This document shows positions 37,217 to 47,439 of a stretch of 64,000 nucleotides of DNA, one piece after another. Under the pieces are notes generated by a model, which did not search any database, was not told the DNA's origin, and saw only the letters and a program-made list of their open reading frames with translations. The DNA is from Sphagnum compactum (Eukaryota > Bryophyta > Sphagnopsida > Sphagnales): contig OZ234502.1 in assembly GCA_965153455.1 (NCBI GenBank), forward strand, positions 14,415,495 to 14,479,494, written 5' to 3'. The number at the start of each line of letters is the position of its first letter. Position 1 is the first letter of the stretch. Made by a program: the position numbers and the translations under genes.

Positions 37217-40200
37217 ATGGTGGCGCTCTCCTCTTCTACTATGCATGCTGTTGCTTCCATGATTCTGACAATCTTGGTTATTATCCTCGCCGTGCTCCCA
37301 TGGCACATTCAAGCAGCTCCCAAGCCTCTGTATCAAGGTCCTCCTCTTGCTATAAACCTTTTTCGTTTTTCCTATGTCTCCTGCATCATGTATCTATGTG
37401 TGTCTCTGTCTGTCTGTCTTTTCTGGTTGCAAAACAGCTCTCTTTGTCATTTGCATGATTGTGATTCCTTTTCTTTTCCCCCTTCTTCTTTCCTTGTAGT
37501 ACTGCTTGAGAAAGAGTAGTATCCACTGTATCTGTTATGAAGGAATAATTCTCTCTTTGAAGTTCTCTCTCTCTCTGGTCACATTTCTTTAGTAATGTGA
37601 CCAGAATGTATAGAAACCTAATTTAGGGTTTTCTTCCTCCCTGGTTGCTTTTCACAATTTTTCTGATTCTGTACTTTGAAGAGGGCTCATGAGGAAGCTC
37701 AGAATTCCAAAAGAAAAGAAATCATAAAATGATCATGACAATGCAGAAAGATATAGGCCATTATTATGTGACCAATTTTGTGTATCTGCTGCAGTGCTTG
37801 GAGCTGCACAGGACTTTTCTGCCAATGCAATAGAGGTGGCCTATGAACAAGCACGAAAATCCTTGTATGATCTTCATGCAAAGCTCCTTCCTAAGAAAGA
37901 AAAAGAAAAGAAAAGTAAAAGGGAGCAGGTTGATAACCAGAGCTGGTCATAACCCTAGAGGGTTTTAGGGACAAAGCAAGAGAACAATCATCATGAAATC
38001 ATGAATAGTCTTTTGGTCTGTTATGGTTTTTAAATGGTGACTTGAAAATGTTGGTTGGTGGATATATCAATTTCTTGGAATTGCGTTTTGTTTTCCAAAT
38101 AGTTGATTTTTAGTTTTGTCATAAGCAGTATCCAGCTTCACCAAAAAATTGTTGAACATTTTGAGGTGTCTGGAGTTGCAGGCTTTCAGTTAAGACTAAG
38201 GAGCAGGATGCTGCAATCAAGCTTATTGAGGTGAGAGTATTTTCCTTTGTTCAGTTCTGAAGAATGTGGCCTTCTCCCAAATAATAGCCCTGTACTGCTT
38301 CTTTCATCTGTTTGTTGTGGACCAATTTTGGGGCAGATTGAACATGCGTATGAGGTGCTGTCGAATGACTTAAGAAGACGGGACTATGATCTTTTCCAAA
38401 TTGACGAGTTACAGGTTTGACTTTTTTATTTCCCCCTCTCCCATGTCACAAAGAGTTGAACCACATTTTGGACCAATGAACTTGGAAGGTCACATGCAAT
38501 GCCTGGAACTTCTACCAGAACCATTGTCATTTTCTTTTTATGCAGAGCAGAATAGCAGAAGCGAAGAAGCAGTATGCAAATAGCCCTGTTGAAAGTATTC
38601 CCTTTCCATTGTGGGAACCACCCCCAGCAGGTATGAAGCAGCTAAGCACACTGTGTGAACCTTCCTTCAGAGTAAACATGACCAAGGCTTCATGTGTGTG
38701 AAATGTGTGGACCTCATGCAAGCTGTAGTTGTGGAAACAGTTGGGAGATACTGACATTTTTGTGATCTCATGTTGGGTGAAATAGCAAGAATTCCTTGTT
38801 GTGTGAGCATTTTGATTTGAAACTTGTTTGAATCAGGGTTATATAAATGATAGTGAACTCATTGTTTGTCATGGAGTTCCTTCATAAATGGACTTGCTTC
38901 TATGTAGGGAAGCCAGTGGAATCAACAACAGTTGAACTAACAAAATACAACTTTGCCAAGCTTGTGCTGGACAGTAATGATACTTGGTTGGTACAGGTGA
39001 GCTTAATTTGAATAAACTTTGCTACTTGAAACTGTCCTGAGGTCAAATTTTCCATGCTTTGGATCAGTAGGAAGCATGATTCCCTTGCATCACCAAACTC
39101 CAGAAAACAGTACATATCTACTGATCTAGTCAAGTCGGTCAGTTTGTCCATCTACTGACCTATTTATATAGGATGCTGAAAATTCTGTTTCATAGGATTT
39201 AATAGGATCCTCTTCCAATCTCTTACCTAGGTCATTACATGGGACATGGCCATATCTGATCTCTTGTACTGCTCCATGCATAATGAAATGTTTGCATTTT
39301 TCATGTAAGAGCTGGAGAAACTCCATGCCTGCCCTGGATTGTTGAGTTAGGGCTCATCTGGGACAACCCTCTCCACATCTGAGATGACATCAGTTCCTGG
39401 CTGTGGTGCAGGCTTACTCAAATGCTAGTCCCAACTCACACAAATTTGTTCATATTTGGAATAGAGCAGGTAAGACTGTCTTGTTTGATTTCCTGGATTG
39501 CCGATCTGTTTTTGAGTTTATGGTGATGAGAAAAAGGTTAATGTGTTGACATGGAAGATGCAATTTCTTGATGCATTTGGGTCTGTAGAGAGGCACAGTT
39601 GAGGCCTTGTGTCTGCTGAGAGGGGTTGCATTTGACAGGGGTGCTGCTTGAGGGAGTGGCAAAATTGGGTCGGGTGGAGCTGGGCGAGACTCCACTGTCA
39701 TTTCTTCTTGCTGAGAGGACTCAGGCAACAACACAACGAGTCTTTCGATATGGTTAGTATCCTTGAAACATATTGTTTGTCTACTCATCCATGTCAGTAA
39801 TGTCTGGATGCTTCAGAAACATGGACTATACTCTGATTACAATTTTTTTAATGATTGGCAATAATCATCTGTGTCTGGAGAAGTATCTAGATTTGAGCGC
39901 CTAGTGTGAAAGAAAATGAGAAGGTACTGTGAACTGCTGATGGCATGAAGACTATATCAGGAGGGCTTCATTCAATGTGCAGGTCTTCCAGAGATTGTTG
40001 CGTTTACTCCTTCTTGCAGGCACTTAGGCTGTCTCACCAGGTACACTGTGACATGTGAAGTTCATCTGCTTCTCATTCCATCAAATCTCAGAAGGCTTGC
40101 CCTACTTCCATACCATGCAATTAGTCACTCTGTGGGGATGAAGAGTGTTCCAGTTTTTGGTGACCAAATCACAATTGGCAATGTGCAGTTTGAAAAAGAC

Positions 40201-43200
40201 TGAAGGAGAGGGTTTGTGAATTACAGGTTTCGTGGGGAGAAGACAGTGGATGCTTTGGTGGAATGGGCGGCAACATCCCTTCTCAAGTTGCCTCGCATCT
40301 TGTACTATGGTGCTAAAGGCTTGGTAACCCACAATACCCACTATCTGAGCAATAGTTGTGTGGTTGAAGTTCTGCAAGGCTGCCTCTGTTGCCTCTGTCT
40401 TGAATTTGCAGCAACCCACTTTATACTTGTGTGAAGTTTTGATTAGTCAGGTTTTCGGATCCTCAATTCAGAGAATGCACACAACAATTGATTGCAGAGT
40501 GCTTCTGGAAGGGGATCATGGCCTTGCCATGGTGAACCCAAATCATGAATCCAAGCTGATTACCTGATCATTTGTTGGGTGAGATACATGCAGATGACAG
40601 ATGTCATCCAGAAAACAGGTCCTCACAAGGTGCAGTGCTTAATTTCAATCCATTTTGGTTTACCAACTTTTCCACACTGAGCTCAATTTATAGTACCACT
40701 GATGCACAAAAAGTTACAAGGGCTGAGGGAACAAGGAGAATTAATAAAGAAGGAAAATGAAGGCAAGAAGAAGCTAGAACTTGCTTACATCAGTAATGAA
40801 AATTTCTTTTGTGAGCAGGTGAAGGTGATAGTGTTTTCGAACACAGGTGAAAGGGCAGCACCATACATTCGACAGGCTGCCAAGCAGTACTGGGATTATG
40901 CAGTCTTTGCTATGGTGCTTTGGCAGGAGCAGAACAGCACATTTTGGGAGACCAGGTTGTTTGTCTGCACTAGCACATTCTGTTTTCCTTTTCTTTATTG
41001 TACACTGCAGAACTTAGCTGATTTCTAGAACTCTCAGGAATTTTCTCCTCTTGTTTCTTCATAAAGTCCTGCATCACCTTCAGCATGTGCAGTTCCACAC
41101 TTACTTGCTATGCACAGAAGAAAGTAATCAACATATGGTGATGACTGGGTTGTTGTGGACAGAGTTGGAGTGAAGTCAGCACCTGCTGTAGTGTTTGTGA
41201 AGGACCCTGGCCTGGAACCTGTCATTTATCATGGCATGAATTCCCTACCTTCTATTCCACTTCTGATACTATGATCTTCCTTCAAGAAAAACAGCAATAG
41301 CCTTAGATGCTCTACTCAATCATCTCAAGGTCAACATTCATTATCACTTTTGTATTGTGTAACTGCTTCTTTTTGTGGTCTTGTGATCCGAAATATATGA
41401 CAGTTTAAGAACTCTTGTCACAATTCTTGCATGAGAATTATGTTCATGGTCTATGGATGTATTCTGGGGGGCTGCACACAGGTCACATGAACAGCTCGGT
41501 ATTTCAACAAGCAATGGAAAAGCACAAAACTTTTGGTAATGCATTGATGCACAGATGGTGCTAAGAATAGTTCTATGAAGAGATTATTTTATTTCTGTTG
41601 TCGTGGAATCCAGAGGGTGTGTGATGACAGACAAATAGTGTACGGGAATGAAGTAGTATGTGGCCAACAGAACAAGAAAGATTGGGGTAAGCTCAGTTTC
41701 TTAACAGTTTGAGAGGGAGGGTGGAATGAGGTGCAGAGTTGCCACAGCTACGGAGCATAACTGCTGCAGAGCTTGGTTGTGACGCCTCTGGGTATTCAAA
41801 GGCAGGCAATGATACCAACACATGGTACTGTGTTGTTGTGGCTGGAAGACCAGGCTCAGAACTCACTCAAATGCGGGGAGTGAGCTTCTTTCTTTTCCAC
41901 TTCTGTATCATGGGTGCATTTGAGAAGGTATAATTTGCAGCAATTGTAATGTTTGTGATGAAAGGTTTGGCTCATCTGTATGTTATGACTGATGTAATGA
42001 CAGGTGATGCGGGGTGTGCTCCACAACTTAACAAGTGAGGACGAAACAAATGAAGCATCAAGACCATTGCTTGGAGCAAAAGCATTGAGAGAAAAACGCC
42101 TTAGTCTTGCCTGGCTTGATGGTGAAACCCAAAAAGTATGTCCCTTCACAAAGTAGCTTTCCAGGACTGATCATAGCCATACTACCTAGTGTCTTGTTGA
42201 CATGAGCATCATCTATGATGTGGAACCAAAGCTGAACTTGACTTTTGAAGGAAGCTAATGACTAGATGAGATGTTGGTCTATCATGTTTCAGTGATCGGT
42301 ACGCACTCTAGGCAGATTCAATAAAATCTGTTTTTGCCCAAGCACACTTACTGAGTGTTACCATATGTACCATTGAAGAGGCTGAGACAGCTGGCATTGC
42401 ATGTGGGAAATGAGCAGGACTTTTGCTACTTCTATTTACACTCAGCAAACATGTTTGAGGCATGTGGGGCAAGGAGATATGGAGATATTGATGTGCCAAA
42501 GATATTTCTAGTACGTTATCAACACCAAAATATTACAGTTGAAGAGGCAACAAAGGAGGCAAATAAGCAGCGCCGAGCCCGCAATTTGTGGGCAGCCCTG
42601 CAGGATGACACTGAGAATATTGCCTCACAACTTGTGTCCAAATATAATGGCTCTGAAGAAGTTTCTGAGGTGCCTTCTCTTTTTGCTATCCTAGTGATGT
42701 TTGTCCCATATTGAAGGGCTATTTATTTTATTTTATTGAGCTTACAAATCATGGCTGCTGTTAGGATTCAACTTGTACTCTGATTAAGATTATGGGGGTG
42801 ATTGCAATTGCAGATTGTGACTTGGATATCGCAGATGGTCTACGAAGGAGACAATGAGAATCTCCCTAATTTTGTAAGTTGGGTTCAGCCCTTTTACAAG
42901 GAGACTAGCTCCCAAACCAGGAATCACAGTAACAGGACATCTAACAGCATTATAGCGTTTGTGAAATCCAACACCTGTGACCCCATTGCACTTCGAAATG
43001 CAGAAAGGAAGTATGCCAAGACTTGTACCAGAGGAGAAAAAGCCACGCTGGGCGGAACAAACCCAGGAGTTCTTGGTGGCAGGCCGTGAGAAGTTGGCAA
43101 ATGGGAAGCAGTTTCTTGCTGCAGTGACTGACTACTTAAAAGACCTCAAGATGTTGCCTCTTCTCTTCTTTCTTATCTTATTTTTTGGTGCTCAGTTCTT

Positions 43201-43643
43201 TATCCGTTCACGAAATTATACTCCCCTCCGTCAACAGGTAGTTCTTCCTGCTTTTTGCAGCTTTTTCACGATGCCAGCCTGTGGCATGGAAAAAGGACAC
43301 ATATTCATGCCATTCACAGCAGAAAGATAGAAACAAAGTTTCATGAACAATTTTATACTTTTGCATGGTCATCAGTCCTTATCTTGAAGCTTTTCTTTGA
43401 CTTAAAACAAAAAGTTTTTTACCTTGTCCTGGTTTCCTTAATTGTAAGAAAGAAAATTTCTTGATACTCATGAGACTTATTTTGCATGGATCACAGGCAA
43501 GACGTCATGGGGAAGAGGTTTCTCAAGGTGAGGTTCAGAGCCTTGACAAAAAGAAGGCACCTGTGCCAGAGAAGCAATTTGACCAAACAGATGATTCTAT
43601 GAATCTGGAAGGGCTTCGGAGGAGGAAGGAGGGTCCAACCTGA
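37217..43643 (+). CDS. DNAJC16/ERdj8-like J-thioredoxin ER membrane protein
   Basis: Likely role: ER-membrane co-chaperone-like protein. Exons: 37217-37337, 37795-37945, 38182-38230, 38337-38414, 38546-38630, 38908-38996, 39412-39469, 39639-39752, 39983-40040, 40227-40323, 40594-40629, 40819-40955, 41163-41233, 41555-41686, 41737-41879, 42004-42135, 42418-42669, 42814-42873, 43004-43237, 43497-43643 (TGA). Phases agree throughout, giving about 747 residues. Residues 1-32 are a signal peptide; 36-130 a J-like fold (YQVLGAAQDFSANAIEVAYE, then IEHAYEVLSNDLRRRDYD) without HPD. At 185-310 is a thioredoxin-like fold whose active-site region reads SNASPNS, with no cysteine. Conserved middle blocks include VKVIVFSNTGERAAPYIRQA, LPQLRSITAAELGCD and FYLHSANMFEACGARRYGD. 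A membrane segment spans about 671-688, with a short basic tail. Exons 13-14 are least certain: intron 13 needs a GC donor. Confidence 0.85.
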
Positions 43644-45510
43644 GCGGTATGTCCAACTTAAAATATTTCCTTGCTTTCTACAAATCAATATATGACACAA
43701 CTCCTTGGGCAGGCACTGCAATCAATATATGACACATGAATATGTGCAAGTGCTGATTAGTCTCTACTTGCAGGAACCATCATCTGTTTCCAAAGCAGTC
43801 ATTGGGTACCTTTTTAGTATGCCTCACATCAGTGGCTTACTTCAAGTGGTCTCACAGTTGTATATAGAGAAAAAGAGTATTCACTTTGCAAGTGATGTGC
43901 TTTCTCTAGTCAAACTTCGCTACTGGAACTATATATGAACACAATTGAGACAAGCTTGACTGCAGATGGATGAGTCTTCAATTTCCAAGCTCAACCAACT
44001 GGAATTGGACCACCAATTTGATGGTACCGAAGCTATTATGAAGTTGATCTAGGACATAGGAAATGCCTCATGAAGCACTGTTCAAAACTGTGTCCAAAGT
44101 TACATCTATGATTTGTTGAAGAGTATGCTTTTCAGGTCCTTTGGTGACAGCTAGCAAGATACTGATTTTCAATGACTCAATTCTGTCACGCTGAATCTAA
44201 TATAAGTTCCCAATAATTGGGTTTTAGGGCATAGGCTGCCATGATAACCCAACATAGATACCTTCCTCTAATGGGGATCTTTTGACCTTACGGAAGGAAA
44301 GGACTCTTTTTAGTGAGAGAAATCTTTGGTTGCCTCTGCAAACAAGCCAATGCATTTTTTTGCATACTCCTGTCAACAAAATTAGAAATCCCAACATCTC
44401 TCTTTTTCTCAATCATTGTCACTTCTTTTGAGCAAATGGTTATCAATTACATTACAAAAGATGCAGGCTTCATACTTTGTAAACCGAGTTAAGTTGTAAT
44501 GGTAGAACTTGCTTCCATTTAACTTCTGCTTGATTGCACACCCATGCAATCTCATGTTGTTTTGAACTGTTGGTGGTTTTGCTAGGACTCCTCCTCTTCC
44601 TTTTTCTTTTTCTTTTCCCTGTCAATGACTTCTTCGTTTTTGTTGGGTTTCTCTTGCCATACAGTTTCCCAGGTTTATATCAAATGGGAGGGATGTGAGG
44701 AGATTTTGCTGGTAAAATTCCCATCACTTGCATGGCTTGTGCCTCAATTAGGAGGAGGAGGAGGTGTGCATTGTATCCCTTTTAAAACAAGTACAACCAG
44801 GTTTCGAGGATTTCATCCAAGATTCAATAAATCATTTTTTCAACATCTTGGAATGATTTGGATTGATCCAGGTCCTTTTGGATGAATGCGAATCATTTGT
44901 TGGTTTTCTTAATTGTTTGTTATTTTGAATGGGAGGTTAAAGAGTGTACAATATACGGAGTTCTTTTCTTTCCCAGAACTAGGAGCTTGTAATGAGAATC
45001 CATAACATTGAGAGGTCAATATGTGCATGTGAAATCACAAAGGATTGGAAAACGTTTAAGCATTGCAAAATAATTTTGATGTTCACAATTAAATTTTCCC
45101 CAAAGAACAATCCTCTAAGTTATTGGGAAGACCCTGCTTCTCGGGCTTTACCCTACGGGTAATATTGCAAACTTCTCCCTCACACGGTAGGCACTTCATC
45201 TTGGCATGATTTTGATATACCATATACGATGAGCATAAATATTAGAGACTTCAAGGTTTTACTCAAAATTTCATAGCCTCTTGAAAGCTATATTTCTATT
45301 GCATCTAAAGGAGTTTGTGCAAATTGTTCTCCTAATATCTGGGCATCATCTGAGCTTGGTGTTGGATCCACAAGTACTGAATCATTGTACCAAAATTGAT
45401 TGAAAATAAACCAAAGTGTGAGCACCAAAAATGGCTGCTTCTGTGGCAGGCAAGTCAAGTGTGGTTGTTGAATAATGAATTTGAGATGGTCAATTTAAAT
45501 TGCCATTGAG
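43644..45510. other. 3' flank and intergenic, no gene seen
   Basis: Sequence after the J/thioredoxin stop, probably including its 3' UTR. Open frames at 43705-43938 and 44625-44885 show no family signature. No RNA gene was seen. Confidence 0.45.
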
Positions 45511-45513
45511 TCA

Positions 45514-45809
45514 GGCTGACTTTAGTTCGGGGTCCAGGGTCCAAATTCCTAGGAACCAATTTGGACTCATTTGAAGCAAATTGAATCCTTGAGTTGGACC
45601 CTGCCTTGGACTCTAGCTTGCATCTTGGTTCTCCAAATCATGAGCTTTTTTTTGGGGTTGGAAACAATTGATTTCCCCTCCAAAATGTTGCCATGTGGGT
45701 TGAGCCTCAATTTGTCACTCTTTGGTTCTTGGATCCTCGTCTAAAGGCCCTGGGTCCAATTCATGGCTCTCAGCGATTAGGATTGTTCTATTTCATTGGA
45801 CCCTGGACC
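45514..45809. mobile_element. MITE copy 2, right end truncated
   Basis: Same family as 2067-2392. It begins GGCTGACTTTAGTTCGGGGTCC after a TCA trinucleotide and shares the interior CCTAGGAACCAATTTGGACT, TTCTCCAAATCATGAGC and CAATTGATTT blocks. At the right it matches up to GGACCCTGGACC and then diverges, so the right inverted end is missing. Confidence 0.75.
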
Positions 45810-46139
45810 TATTTGACAGATTTTCCCAAACAAAAAAAAAACATTGTCAAATTGAAAGTGGGCCTACTTTTTGGTTGGAGAAGCGGCAAAAGTTTTCCCC
45901 GAAAAAATCACTGTACTGGACCTTGGAGTACCTTTTTTTTTTTGGGACCCCACCCTAACAAGCAGCTTTCTAGTCACTTAACTACCTGTGCCCTAGCACA
46001 TGACTTTATGGTCCAAGTGACCACAACTTTAAAAGAGAACTGAGGCGCCATTCCTTCCAAAAACTAAGCAACAGTTGAAATCAGAATCTAATAGGGTAAA
46101 CTGGCCCATCACCGAACATTAGCCTATCACCTAACACTT

Positions 46140-46600
46140 TGGCAAATCTTTCTCAATTCTTCTCCATTTTGAGTGATTTAAAATGTTATATAATTCTCAA
46201 GCTTTACAAAGCATCTTTGAAATGCAAATCCAAAGGAGCAGCCAGAAAAGGGAGTAAAGAGAATTCGTTTTTTAGAATTGCAAAACACGGTTTCTTTTCA
46301 TTTGTTTTCATTTGGACCCCTCCTATTTCATCAGTGCATAACTTTCTCAATTTTTTTTTGGTTCAAATTGAGCGTGAAATCATCATCTTAAGCTTGACAA
46401 ATCATCTTCTGTCTCTAAAGGCAATAGAATAATATTTATTTATTTTTTGAGGAGTTCGAAAATAGGCTATGATCTGTTCAATTGAGATTTTTTTTGTTAA
46501 ATTGACCCCCCTTACTTGGGGGCAGGCATAACTTTCTCACCTTTAGTCCATTTTTGCCGATTTTTAGCGCGATATATGCGCAAAGAGGAGGGCTCCATCT
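46140..46600 (+). repeat. Diverged tandem repeat, period about 190 bp
   Basis: The words AATCTTTCTCA (46145), CATAACTTTCTCA (46337) and CATAACTTTCTCA (46527) mark three units. Units 2 and 3 also share ATT(T)GGACCCCT/ATTGACCCCCC and a following CCATTTT/TTTTTGG context. It is non-coding and possibly an eroded transposon part. Confidence 0.5.
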
Positions 46601-46844
46601 ACTCTTCGGGCACCATAAACAATGGGGCCCTCCGCAAAAATGCAAGAAACCTTATGTTAAGTGTAATATGTCCTTTGAAAATTGTGAGACCAAAATGAAG
46701 CTGCAATCGTTCCTTAGCCTTCTCCAAAGCCAATAACAGAGTTGTCAGTAAAGTAAGAAAAACACAGCACCAGAACCCTCAGTTTGGTCGTACACAAGGT
46801 GAGATTAAAAAAAAACCTGCAAAATAGTACATTAGAATTCAACT

Positions 46845-46955
46845 GGGGATGAAACTCAAAAAAACCATCAGTTTGGTGGTAAACTGAGTTTCCTCGTGTG
46901 TTTCCTTTTTCCTGAGCGCCTCCACTACTGCTACATATATTTTTACCTTAACTGT
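46845..46955 (+). repeat. Dispersed hairpin-bearing repeat, copy B
   Basis: Shares GGTGGTAAACTGAGTTTC, CTGAGCGCCTCCACT and CTGCTACATATATTTTTAC with 16.6 kb. Here the outer arms are GAAACTCA and TGAGTTTC, exact reverse complements about 26 bp apart. It lies 0.5 kb upstream of the transporter gene. Confidence 0.75.
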
Positions 46956-46959
46956 ATAA

Positions 46960-47390
46960 ACAAACTAATTTGTTGTTTTATACATTAGAAAGTATTATTT
47001 TTTCATGATCTATTATGATATTGTCTTGTGAGGAGTGAAATTATACAGATTGTTGCATGCTATAATTATTATTATGGTTTTCAACACCTCATGAACCACT
47101 TCATATTTTCATGAAAATTCATTTCACTATTTTAAAGATTAATTAATGACGAAACCGACCTTAGGGTCAAAAGTAACACTGAATTTTTTTCAAAAGTCCA
47201 GAATTTTTTTCCTCATAATTATTTACTGCTGACAGATAGGTAGGCAGGTGTTCTCTCTTCTCCCATCAAAGATCCACAGAAAATTTTAGTGTTCAAAAAC
47301 TGGGCTTGAAGTGCAAGAGCAGCTCCTCCTGCTGTTTTGTAGCACACTTACTCTTGCACTTCATACCCAGTTTAAGAACACTCTGTATAG

Positions 47391-47432
<42 letters not shown>
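46960..47432 (+). promoter_or_regulatory. Upstream region and leader of the WAT1-related gene
   Basis: No gene. It ends in a (GATA)n run (47387-47410) followed by a (GA)n run to 47432, directly against the start codon. No TATA box was fixed. Confidence 0.4.
47387..47432 (+). repeat. (GATA)n-(GA)n microsatellite abutting the start codon
   Basis: About six GATA units and then about eleven GA units end at the base before ATG 47433. Confidence 0.9.
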
Positions 47433-47439
<7 letters not shown>

